Below, piece by piece: positions 25,142 through 34,649 of a stretch of 64,000 bases of DNA. The DNA is taken from assembly GCF_015767245.1 (NCBI RefSeq), contig NZ_JADOTV010000006.1, positions 133,368 through 197,367 of the forward strand, given 5' to 3'. The translations under genes and the position numbers were made by a program. Source of the stretch: Aureivirga sp. CE67. GTDB taxonomy: Bacteria; Bacteroidota; Bacteroidia; Flavobacteriales; Flavobacteriaceae. The notes under the pieces were generated by a model. That model was not told where the DNA came from. It did not search any database and saw nothing but the letters and a program-made list of their open reading frames with translations. Every line of letters starts with the position of its first letter. Position 1 is the stretch's first letter.

Positions 25142-26395
25142 ATGAAACATTTTTACACTTTTTTTGTAATCGCTTTATTTTCAGTGGTTACAAGCTTTTC
25201 GCAAGAAAACAAAATTTTATTTATCGGAAACAGTTATACGAATTATAACAATTTACCAAATCTTGTAAATGAAATGGCTACTTCTACAGGTATTGAAGCA
25301 ACTATAGAAATGCATGCTCCAGGCGGTACAAGATTTATGAATCATGCACAGTCAGCACAAACTTTAGCAAAAATTAATTCAGACCAATGGGATTATGTTG
25401 TACTTCAGGCACAAAGTCAAGAACCATCTTGGGGAGATCAGCAAGTAGCTGATGAAGTTTTTCCTTATGCAGAAATTTTATGTAATCAAATTAGAGAAAA
25501 TAATGCTTGTTCAAGACCAGTATTTTTCACAACATGGGGAAGAGAAAATGGAGATGCTGCAAATTGTCAATATGTTCCAGAAGTTTGTACTTTCGAAGGA
25601 ATGAACAATCAGTTGATCAATAATTATACAATTATGGCAAATGATAATGAAGGATTTATTTCTCCTGTAGCTGTTGTTTGGGCAAGTATTCGTGAGAATT
25701 ACCCAGAATATGAGTTGTATACAGCTGATGAATCGCATCCTTCATTGACAGGTTCTTATTTGGCTGCTTGTACTTTTTACACGATTTTATTTCAACAAGA
25801 TCCAACTGCAGTGACTTTTAACTCAACTTTAGATGCAGAAGTTACAGCAAATATTAAAACAACAGTTAAAGAATTAGTTTTTGAAGATTTAGAAAATTGG
25901 AATGTAAATATTTATAGTCCTGTTGCAAATTTTGTTTATACAGAAAATGAAAATAATGAAGTTGTTTTTACAAATAATTCAGGTTTAAGTGAAAATTATT
26001 CTTGGGATTTTGGTGATGGTTCTGAAGTTTCGACAGAAGAAAATCCTACGCACGTATTTGTAGAAGCAGGAACTTATACCGTAACTCTTACTGCTGAAAA
26101 ATGTGGAGAAACAAGTACTTCTTCAATTGAAATTGTTATTGAAGAAACTTTAAGTGTTGAGGAATTAAATCAAAATAAAATAAAAGTTTTCCCAACTCAA
26201 ATAGTCGATAAATTGAATGTTCAAGGAATGCAATTTTCAGACAAAATCATTATTCATAATACTTTAGGAAAAATCATTTATAAAAATGATAAAGTAGAAG
26301 AAATTGATTTTAGAAAGTTTTCAAATGGAATTTATTATATCAAAATAGTTTCTCAGAACAATGAAGAGCAAACTTTTAAAGTAATAAAAGAATAA
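25142..26395 (+). CDS. Secreted SGNH-like hydrolase with PKD and T9SS sorting domain
   Basis: I start at the Met giving a signal peptide, MKHFYTFFVIALFSVVTSFS, nine codons inside the longest frame; the product is 417 residues. After cleavage comes KILFIGNSYTNYNNLP, the block I motif (GNS) of SGNH/GDSL-type hydrolases, and DESHPS later (about 201-206) supplies the Asp/His pair. Next is a PKD-like domain (SWDFGDGSEVSTEENPTHVF). The end is a type A T9SS sorting domain (VFPTQIVDKLNVQG ... NGIYYIKIVS ... TFKVIKE). The protein is therefore likely exported by T9SS and attached to or released from the cell surface. The substrate is probably an ester, but is unknown. Confidence 0.85.
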   Translation: MKHFYTFFVIALFSVVTSFSQENKILFIGNSYTNYNNLPNLVNEMATSTGIEATIEMHAPGGTRFMNHAQSAQTLAKINSDQWDYVVLQAQSQEPSWGDQQVADEVFPYAEILCNQIRENNACSRPVFFTTWGRENGDAANCQYVPEVCTFEGMNNQLINNYTIMANDNEGFISPVAVVWASIRENYPEYELYTADESHPSLTGSYLAACTFYTILFQQDPTAVTFNSTLDAEVTANIKTTVKELVFEDLENWNVNIYSPVANFVYTENENNEVVFTNNSGLSENYSWDFGDGSEVSTEENPTHVFVEAGTYTVTLTAEKCGETSTSSIEIVIEETLSVEELNQNKIKVFPTQIVDKLNVQGMQFSDKIIIHNTLGKIIYKNDKVEEIDFRKFSNGIYYIKIVSQNNEEQTFKVIKE

Positions 26396-26419
26396 ATATC
26401 ATAACAATTTAAAAATACT

Positions 26420-26458
26420 AAATATCACGATTATTGATTTAAAATAATCGTGATATTT
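26420..26458. terminator. Bidirectional intrinsic terminator
   Basis: Perfect 16-bp stem AAATATCACGATTATT / AATAATCGTGATATTT with a 7-base loop, between converging genes. Confidence 0.88.
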
Positions 26459-26461
26459 TTT

Positions 26462-27196
26462 TTACACTATTTTCTTTTCAAACTTCAAATAAGAAAGAGT
26501 CAAAAGAAAAATTCCTACTGCAGCAGAAATATGTTTTAAAGTATGTCCGCTAATATATTTTAGATTTTCATGAATAAAGTGATCATAAGTTTCAAATACT
26601 TTTGCGAAAAGATAGGCAAGAAGTAATAACCAAAAACCTTTTGAAGTTTTATTTTTTGTTTTAAAGCAAATCAAAATAATTGGAATCGAAAGAATAGGAT
26701 AGAACTGGATGAAAACATACGGACGTAAATCATCTTTCAGAACCCAATAAATAATTGACAATAATCCAAGAATTATAAATGGAATTAAAAGTTTTTTTCC
26801 TGTTTTAAAATTTATAAATTCTGAAACCAAAATAGATAATAGCGCAGTGAAAGCAATTGTCATAGGTAATCGATCCCAGATTAAAGTTTCATTATTTGGA
26901 TTCCAATGATAATAACCAGAACCAAAAGCAACCAAAGTAATCCCAACAAAAAAAGTTAGAAATTGTATATTTTTCCGATTCATTTTTTTCAAACTAAAAA
27001 TCCCAAAAAGTCCTACAAATAGAAAAGGAAGGTTTGAAATTACATTCCAAAAATTAGAAATTCCCATTAAATCTGAATGATCGCTAAAATGATGGTAAGC
27101 TAAATCTTGCGAAATCGGTTTGATGAATGAAAAAATAATAAGTGCAGCAATTCCGATAATTCCTAATAATAGAAATCCAATTTTTCTCTTTTTCAT
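26462..27196 (-). CDS. Ceramidase-like (CREST family) membrane protein
   Basis: A 244-residue protein with seven likely TM helices. Conserved marks of the alkaline ceramidase / CREST superfamily are visible: SNFWNVISNLPFL near 47, GSGYYHWNPNNETLIWDRLP near 93-112 (the His and Asp of the metal site), and GHTLKHISAA near 218-227 (the His pair). CREST proteins are zinc membrane hydrolases acting on lipid amides. The natural substrate here is unknown; sphingolipid-like or N-acyl lipids are plausible in Bacteroidota. It is a single gene on the minus strand before two permease genes. Confidence 0.82.
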   Translation of the reverse strand: MKKRKIGFLLLGIIGIAALIIFSFIKPISQDLAYHHFSDHSDLMGISNFWNVISNLPFLFVGLFGIFSLKKMNRKNIQFLTFFVGITLVAFGSGYYHWNPNNETLIWDRLPMTIAFTALLSILVSEFINFKTGKKLLIPFIILGLLSIIYWVLKDDLRPYVFIQFYPILSIPIILICFKTKNKTSKGFWLLLLAYLFAKVFETYDHFIHENLKYISGHTLKHISAAVGIFLLTLSYLKFEKKIV

Positions 27197-27244
27197 ATTT
27201 TGTTAAATTTTGAGCAAAATACAAAATACGATGTTAAAGAAAAG

Positions 27245-28540
27245 CTAATGTTTTCCCTTCTTCTTTAAAACAACTTTTTTATAAAACCATTCTAAAATAA
27301 AACAAGTGAAAATAATTGTTAAAACTACAAAAACACCAAGTTTATTAGATTTTAATTGCTTAGTAATTAAAATAACAAGAGCGCCAACACATAGAAGGAA
27401 ACCAATAAATGAAATAAAAAGACTCCCTTTTATTTCTGAATATTTTCGAAAACCAATATAATTAATGGTAGCAAAAATTAATAGAAAGCCAAAACTACCT
27501 GCAGTAGAAATACTTTCTATATCTAAAAAATTAGTGATAATTAAAGTACAAATTGTAGTGAATAGTAAACCAACAGGTTTTTGCCATATTTTCTTGGTAA
27601 ATTGTTCCGGAAGTTCTTTTTCAAGAGCATTTTCATAACTAACCCTACTACTTCCATAAAGAGAAACATTAATTGCAGAAAAAGTAGAAATCATTGCAGT
27701 AATAGCAATAGTTGTAAAACCAGTTTTTCCGAGCATAGGTTTAGCTGCTTCTGCAAGAACATAATTTTTAGTATTTACTATTCTATGGATAGGTAGTGAA
27801 GCAACTGTTAAACCAGAGATAATAATATAAATCAAAATGACAAAAAGTAGCGAATAATAAAAAGCCTTAGGAACATTTCTTTCAGGATTTTTAATATCTG
27901 GAGCTGCATTGGCAATTAATTCAAAACCTTGGTAAGCTAAGAAAATTACCATTCCACAAGTGGCAATTTGCAGAGGAGATTCCCAATTAGAAACTGCTAA
28001 TTGAGAAATGTGAGGACTTTTATCTAAAACAAAAATACCAACAATTACAAATAGAAAGAGAATACTTAGCTTGATTACAACTGCGATTGCTTCCGTTTTA
28101 CTTACTACTTTAATGCTGAAATAATTAATAAATGTTGCAAAAAGAATAACAAAACTTGCATAAATATGAAAATCTGTGTTTTTATCAATAATTGGTAAAA
28201 CATTAGGAGCGTATGAGCCAAAAGCATAAGCATTCAAAGAAATCATGATGATATAACTTACCCATAAAATATTATTGATTCCTCCACTGAAAATTCCTTT
28301 TCCAAAACCGAGATTTATAAATTTTGCTGTTCCTCCACGATCAGAATGTTTTAAAGAAAGTTTGACATAAGTGTAGGAGGTAAGTAGTGCAATAATTCCA
28401 CCAAGAAGAAATGCTACAGGAGTAGCTCCTTTTACAGAAGAAACAGCAAGACCAAGTACACCAAATATTCCACCACCGATCATTCCTCCGATTCCGATGG
28501 ATATTGCTGCTCTTAATCCTATTTTTTTGTTTTCCTGCAT
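27245..28540 (-). CDS. APC family amino acid permease, copy 2
   Basis: A 431-residue amino acid-polyamine-organocation transporter with 12 predicted TM helices. The N-terminal GIGGMIGGGIFGVLGLAVSS is the substrate-binding motif of TM1. GFELIANAAPDIKNPERNVP near 205 is the conserved loop after TM6. It is plainly a tandem paralogue of the next upstream gene (28551), 10 bp away; the two share these motifs and long identical runs. They are probably co-transcribed. The substrate cannot be told from sequence alone. Confidence 0.9.
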   Translation of the reverse strand: MQENKKIGLRAAISIGIGGMIGGGIFGVLGLAVSSVKGATPVAFLLGGIIALLTSYTYVKLSLKHSDRGGTAKFINLGFGKGIFSGGINNILWVSYIIMISLNAYAFGSYAPNVLPIIDKNTDFHIYASFVILFATFINYFSIKVVSKTEAIAVVIKLSILFLFVIVGIFVLDKSPHISQLAVSNWESPLQIATCGMVIFLAYQGFELIANAAPDIKNPERNVPKAFYYSLLFVILIYIIISGLTVASLPIHRIVNTKNYVLAEAAKPMLGKTGFTTIAITAMISTFSAINVSLYGSSRVSYENALEKELPEQFTKKIWQKPVGLLFTTICTLIITNFLDIESISTAGSFGFLLIFATINYIGFRKYSEIKGSLFISFIGFLLCVGALVILITKQLKSNKLGVFVVLTIIFTCFILEWFYKKVVLKKKGKH

Positions 28541-28550
28541 AAATGATTGA

Positions 28551-29837
28551 TTAAATTATCGTTCTCTTTTTACCATATTTCTTATAAATAAACTCTACTA
28601 TAAAACAAACTCCAATTATTGATAAAACCACAATAACTCCAGTTTGATTGGTGTGAAATTGCTGATTCATAAGAATAAAAAGTGCGGCCATACATAGAAG
28701 AAACCCTAAAAAGGAAATGATTTTATTTCCATTGATTTCTTTACATTTTTTAAGTCCTACAAAATTTACCATTGCGAAAATTAATAGAAACCCTGTGCTT
28801 CCTGCTGTAGAAATACTTTCTATGTCTAAAAGATTTGTGATTAATAAAGTTGCAATTGTTGTGATGATTAATCCAATTGGTTGTTTCCAGATTTTTTTTG
28901 TGAATTGTTGAGGTAATTCATCTTCTTTTGCAATTTCATAACTAACATTACTACTACCATAAAGAGAAACATTAATGGCTGAAAAAGTAGAAATTAAAGC
29001 TGCGATGGTAATAGCTATAAAACCAGTTTTCCCTAAAGTTGGTCTTGCAGCTTCTGCTAAAACATAATCTTTCGCATTTTCAATAGCATCAAAAGGTAGA
29101 GAACCAACAGTAACTGTTGCAATAATTACATAAATAATAATTACTAAAATAACAGAATAATAATAAGCTTTAGGAATATTTTTCTTAGGATTTTTAATAT
29201 CTGGAGCTGCATTTGCAATTAATTCAAAACCTTCATAAGCAACAAAAATCACCATTCCACCAGCAATTAATTTTAGAGGAGTTTCCCAATGAGAAACATA
29301 TAATTGCATTTCACTTGGACTGCTAAATAAACCGTAAATCCCGATGACAACAAACAATAATAGAATAATTAATTTGATAACTACGGCCAAAGATTCGATT
29401 TCGCTAACTACTTTAATACTGTAATAATTTATAAAAGTCGCTAAAAGAATCACAGCACTTGCATAAATATGAAAATCAAAAGATCTGTCGATAAATTTGA
29501 AAAGATTGGGAGCATAAGAACCAAAGGCAGAGGCGTAGAGCGAAATCATTATAATATAACTAATCCAAAGAAGATTATTGATTCCACCACTGAAAATACT
29601 ATTTCCAAAACCCTGATTGATAAACTTTACAGTTCCACCACGATTTGGATATTTCAGAGAAAGCTTCACATAAGAATAGGAAGTAATTAATGCAATAATT
29701 CCAGCAAAGAAAAATGCAATGGGAGTTCCACCTTCTGCCAAATGTACTGCCAAACCAAGTACAGCAAAGATTCCTCCACCAACCATTCCACCAATTCCGA
29801 TGGACATCGCCTCACCTAATCCTATTTTTTTGCTCAC
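28551..29837 (-). CDS. APC family amino acid permease, copy 1
   Basis: A 428-residue APC transporter, first gene of a tandem pair. TM1 reads GIGGMVGGGIFAVLGLAVHL, and GFELIANAAPDIKNPKKNIP follows TM6. The AEAARPTLGKTGFIA and FSAINVSLYGSSNVSYE segments are shared nearly word for word with the downstream copy. The pair probably arose by local duplication and may differ in substrate. The C-terminus is basic (YKKYGKKRTII). Confidence 0.9.
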   Translation of the reverse strand: MSKKIGLGEAMSIGIGGMVGGGIFAVLGLAVHLAEGGTPIAFFFAGIIALITSYSYVKLSLKYPNRGGTVKFINQGFGNSIFSGGINNLLWISYIIMISLYASAFGSYAPNLFKFIDRSFDFHIYASAVILLATFINYYSIKVVSEIESLAVVIKLIILLLFVVIGIYGLFSSPSEMQLYVSHWETPLKLIAGGMVIFVAYEGFELIANAAPDIKNPKKNIPKAYYYSVILVIIIYVIIATVTVGSLPFDAIENAKDYVLAEAARPTLGKTGFIAITIAALISTFSAINVSLYGSSNVSYEIAKEDELPQQFTKKIWKQPIGLIITTIATLLITNLLDIESISTAGSTGFLLIFAMVNFVGLKKCKEINGNKIISFLGFLLCMAALFILMNQQFHTNQTGVIVVLSIIGVCFIVEFIYKKYGKKRTII

Positions 29838-29922
29838 TCAAATTGATTTTAAAAGCTTTTCATTCTTTAAGTTAATCAATTATAAGTCAAAATGAAAGGA
29901 TAGATGAGAACTTATATGTACT

Positions 29923-30690
29923 TTATTTATTCATTTCCCATTCATAAATAATTTCTAATCCCAATCTCTTACTTCTTTTTGAGTCTGAAATTATAGTTCC
30001 TTTAGGTAGTTTAGCTAATTGTTGTTTCATTATTCTTTCAAATCTCTCGTCTTTTTTAGCCACAAATTCTTCAATTTTTAAGGAATTATTTTTATTTAAA
30101 TTAATATTAATTTTCTCCTTTCCAGAATAGTTTTTAGTAAATGATTTAAATAGAAAATTTACATTAGAATCTTCATCATGAGCTTCCATAATTAGACCTG
30201 GTAAACCTCCTAGTTTCCAAGGTCCGGTAGGAGAGGGAATGGATTCTGTAAACCAAGCGATGTATTTTCTTCCTCTAAAGTTGGTTGTAGCTTTCTGACA
30301 TCTGATTCCACTTATTTCCTTAAATTCTTCTTTGATTTTCCAGTTAAATTTTGGTTTCTGATCTATTACAGTAAAGTTTTTCTCCATCAAAGGTTCGTTT
30401 AAAACCAAGAATTTTTTTCCATAATTATTAAAAACTCTAGTTCCGATAGTATCATTAAATGATTTTTTAAAGTTTACTCGATCCTCATCATCGTCATAAA
30501 TTTCAGACTTTTCTTCTTGTTTTTCTGATCTCCAAACAAAAAGAGATTTATTATTATCAAAGATTAAATAACTTCGAATCCCTGTTGTGTCAATAGTATT
30601 TTTCGTAAAAGTGTAATATTCAATTTTTGATTTTTGTCCAAAACTGAATAAACTAATAAGAAAAGTGAAAAGTAAAAATTTTAATTTCAT
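29923..30690 (-). CDS. GLPGLI family secreted protein
   Basis: The 255-residue protein holds the family motif (GPWKLGGLPGLIMEAHDED, near residues 153-171) and the preceding FRGRKYIAWFTESIP. An N-terminal signal peptide (MKLKFLLFTFLISLFSFGQ) indicates export. GLPGLI proteins are confined to Bacteroidota, often beside TonB-dependent receptors or proteases, and have no proven function. The gene is 9 bp downstream of a VWA-domain gene, so they likely form one transcript. No TonB receptor is nearby. Confidence 0.93.
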   Translation of the reverse strand: MKLKFLLFTFLISLFSFGQKSKIEYYTFTKNTIDTTGIRSYLIFDNNKSLFVWRSEKQEEKSEIYDDDEDRVNFKKSFNDTIGTRVFNNYGKKFLVLNEPLMEKNFTVIDQKPKFNWKIKEEFKEISGIRCQKATTNFRGRKYIAWFTESIPSPTGPWKLGGLPGLIMEAHDEDSNVNFLFKSFTKNYSGKEKININLNKNNSLKIEEFVAKKDERFERIMKQQLAKLPKGTIISDSKRSKRLGLEIIYEWEMNK

Positions 30691-30699
30691 TGTAATTTT

Positions 30700-32304
30700 T
30701 TATTTTTTTCGTAATTCATTTAGTAAAGCACTAATATGATTTTCATTAGTGATGTATACATGATTTCCATTACCGTTTTTTGTTAGTTTTTGTAAACTAG
30801 AAATTTTAATGTTTTTTTTTCCAAAATTAAATACGGAAAACTGTATACGTTGTTTTTCCATTTTTATTTTTTCATTCAGGTCATTTGAAATTTTAAAATC
30901 TCCATCTGTAACCATCAGAATTCGGGTGTTTTTTGAAATATCAAATTTTTTGTTTGCTAAACTATAAGCTTTTTCAATTCCTAAATTTATATTCGTTTTA
31001 CCAAATGATTTTACATTTAAAAATTTATTCAAAACCGTTTTTTCTGTGATAGATTTTTGTTCAAATAGAGTTTCAGCTTTATCCGAAAATAAGACAACAG
31101 AATAAATATCTTCTTTTCTCATTATCGAAGCAATCTCTTCCATAGCTTTTTTAAATAAAGGAAGCCTTTCTTCTTTAACCATACTTCTAGAAATATCTAA
31201 CAAAATAATCAAATGATTTTCTTTAAAACCATCCATTTTTAAATTATCTGTAATCTGGTTTGGTAAGTTTTCTTTTTCAAAATTTGAGTTTTCCTCCGAA
31301 ACTTTGATATAATATTTTTTTAAAGGATATTTTAATAGAGAAGCAGAAGGTGTATTATGATTATTGTCTTTAATCATTGCTTGATCGACAAAAGAATTAT
31401 AATACTTCACCAAATTAGTATATTCACTTATTGCTGTATTATGATTTGTCATATTTCTACGATAATGCGAATTTTCACGTATTACTTTAATGAATTTTTT
31501 GGTCATTATGACAAACATTTCATAATTGCTATGTGGATGTCCGCCGTAATAAGGATACTTTTTTATACCATTTAATATTTCAATTTGATTTTTTTCCAAA
31601 AAACTCCTTAAAGAATCAAGAGCTACCAACTTTTGAAGTGCAATTTCTCTTTTTTCATATTTAAGATCATCCAAGATATTTTCCGATTTTTTCAAAACTT
31701 CTTGAATATAATTAGTAGAGCGAACCCAAGAATTATTAGAATCAGGATGTGGATAATCTTCTAAAATTGTTTCAAAATCAGAATGTACTTTTCGAACAAG
31801 CTCATCATGTTTATTTGTATTTTGAATCAATTGAATCAAAGATTTTTTAATGAAATCTCGATCTTTTACTTTGATAGATTTAGCTGTTTTCTCTAATAAC
31901 TCTTTATTTAAACGAATTTCTTTATTTTGAAATTTCTCAATTTCTAGAAGATCTTTTTCAACAATTTTCGCCCATTTTCCTGGTAAAAGTTTCACATTCT
32001 CTTTTGCAATCCTAAAGCCTTCTCTGTCTTTTTCTAAATGATATTTAAAATCATCTTTTACAAATAGAGAAATATGAGGTTTGTTTTTCAAGATGTTCTT
32101 TTTCAAATACTCCGAATAAATATGATTTCTAGCTCGAGTTCTAAACATATGAACATTAATTCCATCTACAATTGTATTGATGATAGGAACTAAGCTTTCT
32201 CGAGTATGCTTTTTTTGATTTTGTCCAAAAGAAGTATTTGAGATAAAAAGAAATAGAAAAAAGCAAAAAGAAGTTTTTAGAAAATTGTTTTTCAGAGAAT
32301 TCAT
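30700..32304 (-). CDS. Secreted von Willebrand factor A domain protein
   Basis: A 534-residue protein. A hydrophobic start (about residues 10-27, FCFFLFLFISNTSFG) is a signal peptide. Residues ~60-330 are helical and lysine-rich, with unusual repeated tyrosine/histidine motifs (KYPYYGGHPHSNYEMF). The C-terminal third is a VWA domain with an intact MIDAS: DISRS in LIILLDISRSMVKE, then a threonine in FGKTNINLG, and D in MVTDGDFKIS. VWA domains bind metal and mediate protein contacts. Operon with the GLPGLI gene is likely. Partner and ligand are unknown. Confidence 0.85.
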   Translation of the reverse strand: MNSLKNNFLKTSFCFFLFLFISNTSFGQNQKKHTRESLVPIINTIVDGINVHMFRTRARNHIYSEYLKKNILKNKPHISLFVKDDFKYHLEKDREGFRIAKENVKLLPGKWAKIVEKDLLEIEKFQNKEIRLNKELLEKTAKSIKVKDRDFIKKSLIQLIQNTNKHDELVRKVHSDFETILEDYPHPDSNNSWVRSTNYIQEVLKKSENILDDLKYEKREIALQKLVALDSLRSFLEKNQIEILNGIKKYPYYGGHPHSNYEMFVIMTKKFIKVIRENSHYRRNMTNHNTAISEYTNLVKYYNSFVDQAMIKDNNHNTPSASLLKYPLKKYYIKVSEENSNFEKENLPNQITDNLKMDGFKENHLIILLDISRSMVKEERLPLFKKAMEEIASIMRKEDIYSVVLFSDKAETLFEQKSITEKTVLNKFLNVKSFGKTNINLGIEKAYSLANKKFDISKNTRILMVTDGDFKISNDLNEKIKMEKQRIQFSVFNFGKKNIKISSLQKLTKNGNGNHVYITNENHISALLNELRKK

Positions 32305-32374
32305 TGTTTTTTATTTGAAAGTGAAGATAGGATTTTTCTTATGTAAGTAAAAACAAAAAAGTAATATCTTTTTT

Positions 32375-33595
32375 CTACAAATCAATAAAACTATTTTCTA
32401 ATAAATATTCTTTTCTAATATTTTGATTCATTTTTTCTACAATCGAAGCTAAGATATTTTCTGCTTTTTTCGGGTTTTTTTTTCTAAGAATATTTGCTTT
32501 TACCAAAGAAAAATAAACATGTCTTGAAGGAAAATCATTCTCGATTTCTTCTAATATTTCCAATGCTTGCTCTGTTTTATCCGCTTTGTTTAAACAATAA
32601 CAATAATTCAATTTGATAATTGGAGAGTTCGAAAGTTTCAACAATATTTCATAAAGATTTACAATTGTGTTCCAATGTGATTGAGAGAAATCTTTAACCA
32701 TCATATATTTACTGATAATCAAAGTCTCCATGTAAAATTTATTCAGATTTTCAGGTTTTTCCAAATAATGAAAACCAAGTTGAATCATTTCTTTATTCCA
32801 ATTTTCTCTTTTTTGTTTAAAGAATGAGATGAGTTTACCATTTTCAATTTTTGCAGGAATCCTTGCAATATGAAAACAGAAAAGAGCTAGTAGATTTTTA
32901 GTAGAATTTAGTTGGTGTTTTTCATAAAGAATTTTTGCCAAAGACAAAGCTTCCAAGCACAAATCTTCATTGATAATTGTTTTCTGTTTTTCATCAAAAG
33001 AATCAAAACCGATATTGAAAACTGCGTAAAGAATTTCTTCCACAATATTTATTTCTTCTTGAGAAGTTTTTTGAACTAAAACAGAAATATCTTGTGCTTC
33101 AAATTCTAGTTTCAGTTTTCTTTTTGCTCTTTTTAGGTTTTTATAAATCGCATCCTGATTCAGCAAAGTCGCTTCAGAAATCTCACGAATATGTAAACCA
33201 AAAATATTTTTTAGAGTAAATAAAACTTTAGATTGCGTAGAAATCTTAGTTGAAGAAGCTAGAAAAAGAATTGTTTGTAAACGAAGATCTTCTGAAGAAA
33301 TTTCTGTTTCTATTTCTTCAATTAGAACTACTTCTTCGCTAGTTTTTTTCTTTTTTCTAATTTGATTAATCATATCATTTCGAGCAACTATAAAAAGCCA
33401 ATTTTCTTTATGATCTGGTATTTTTGAAGTATTCCAGCTTTTCAAAGATTTCAAAAATGTATTCTGAATTGCATCTTCAATTTCGCTAGTAAAACCGACA
33501 CCAAACTGACTGATTAGCGCAGAAAATAGCTTTCCATAAGAAGCTCGAAAATTTGATTCTATGATAGAATGTGTTTTATTGGACATATTCTTCAA
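32375..33595 (-). CDS. ECF sigma factor with C-terminal TPR-like extension
   Basis: A 406-residue ECF-type RNA polymerase sigma factor. Region 2 (FTSEIEDAIQNTFLKSLKSW, then WLFIVARNDMINQIRKKKK) and region 4 (FTLKNIFGLHIREISEATLL, then AIYKNLKRAKRKL) are clear in the first 170 residues. The remaining ~230 residues are helical and TPR-like, as in the ECF42 group, whose genes sit next to a YciI/DGPF protein. Here that partner overlaps by 20 bp just upstream. Met4 (33586) is an alternative start that shortens the overlap. ECF42 sigmas lack a classical anti-sigma; the C-terminal extension is thought to control them. Confidence 0.92.
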   Translation of the reverse strand: MKNMSNKTHSIIESNFRASYGKLFSALISQFGVGFTSEIEDAIQNTFLKSLKSWNTSKIPDHKENWLFIVARNDMINQIRKKKKTSEEVVLIEEIETEISSEDLRLQTILFLASSTKISTQSKVLFTLKNIFGLHIREISEATLLNQDAIYKNLKRAKRKLKLEFEAQDISVLVQKTSQEEINIVEEILYAVFNIGFDSFDEKQKTIINEDLCLEALSLAKILYEKHQLNSTKNLLALFCFHIARIPAKIENGKLISFFKQKRENWNKEMIQLGFHYLEKPENLNKFYMETLIISKYMMVKDFSQSHWNTIVNLYEILLKLSNSPIIKLNYCYCLNKADKTEQALEILEEIENDFPSRHVYFSLVKANILRKKNPKKAENILASIVEKMNQNIRKEYLLENSFIDL

Positions 33596-33932
33596 TGTTC
33601 ATTATTGGTCGAATTTCTGTAGTTCCTCCCCAAATATGACAAGGACATTCTTTCGCCATTTCTACTGCAGATTCCAAGTCTTTTGCTTGAATTAAATAAT
33701 AACCTCCAATCAATTCCTTTGATTCCAAATAAGTTCCATCTTTTACAATACAATCTTTCCCTGAAATCAACATTCCTTTTTCTTGAAGTCCGTCACCTGA
33801 AATTAAATTGCCAGAATTTGCCAATTTTTCAGCCCAAGAAATATGAGATTTTTCCAATTCTTCCATTTCTTTTACAGAAAGATTTCTCATTTTTTCCATG
33901 TCTTCGTGAAGTAGTAATAAAAATTTTTTCAT
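33576..33932 (-). CDS. YciI/DGPF-like protein paired with ECF sigma
   Basis: A 118-residue YCII-related (DGPF) domain protein: MKKFLLLLHEDMEKM at the start, SGDGLQEKGM in the middle, and KELIGGYYLIQAKDLESAVE, then CPCHIWGGTTEIRPIM, at the end. These small dimeric proteins are coded beside ECF42-type sigma factors and are believed to be part of the same regulatory unit. It is the first gene, and its 3' end overlaps the sigma gene start, so translation is coupled. The exact signal is unknown. Confidence 0.9.
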   Translation of the reverse strand: MKKFLLLLHEDMEKMRNLSVKEMEELEKSHISWAEKLANSGNLISGDGLQEKGMLISGKDCIVKDGTYLESKELIGGYYLIQAKDLESAVEMAKECPCHIWGGTTEIRPIMNIEEYVQ

Positions 33933-34125
33933 TTTGATTTATTTTTTATTATTAATACGTTTTAAATTCATCATAAAGACACACAACTCAATTCATTTTG
34001 GACATTTTATTCAGATTTTTTTCAATTTCTTTTTTTGATGAATTAATTTTCTTCAAGTTATAATTTTTTCATCTAATTCTGAACCACTATTTTTTAAGTA
34101 TTTTCCTAAAAGTGAAGTTACGATC

Positions 34126-34620
34126 TCACTTATTTAAAAGTAAGATTGCAACATTGTTCGCATTTAATTTAGAATTAACGAATTCAGATTGTATTGCGAA
34201 ATTTGGTAAATCATATAATTCATATTTATTATGTAAAAGTGAATCAATAGATTGTTTAGATTTTAAGTCGTTTGTAATATTTAATTTTGAAATGAATTCT
34301 TTTTTATAGAAATAATATTTTTGAACAATAGAAGAATCAACTTCTCGATCTTGTTTTTTAAGTTGAATTTTTTTTATCAAAGAATCTAAATTAGAATTGA
34401 ATTTTTTTACAGCAAAATAGACATTTTCAGAATCTTTAAAATTTTGTTTTTCGGTTTTGTTCAATTTTATTTTTTTGAAAAGTGCTTCTATTTCGTTTTT
34501 CTTAAGCGTATTTATCTTTTCTATTTCATTCCTTTGGTTTATATATTTATTTTCAGTGTCTTTTGATGGGGTACAAGAGTATAAAACAATAAGTGTGATA
34601 AAAAGTATTATTTTCTTCAT
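34126..34620 (-). CDS. Small lipoprotein, last gene of a seven-gene operon
   Basis: Starting at Met8 of the longest frame gives an SPII signal, MKKIILFITLIVLYSC, with the lipidated cysteine at 16; the product is 164 residues. The mature part is a lysine-rich helical region, probably coiled coil (NKYINQRNEIEKINTLKKNE), with no family recognised. It is 29 bp downstream of the 259-residue exported protein gene. It would be the terminal gene of the minus-strand cluster running from 39072 to 34126. Confidence 0.7.
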   Translation of the reverse strand: MKKIILFITLIVLYSCTPSKDTENKYINQRNEIEKINTLKKNEIEALFKKIKLNKTEKQNFKDSENVYFAVKKFNSNLDSLIKKIQLKKQDREVDSSIVQKYYFYKKEFISKLNITNDLKSKQSIDSLLHNKYELYDLPNFAIQSEFVNSKLNANNVAILLLNK

Positions 34621-34649
34621 TTTAGATATTTTTAGTTCCAAATAAAACT

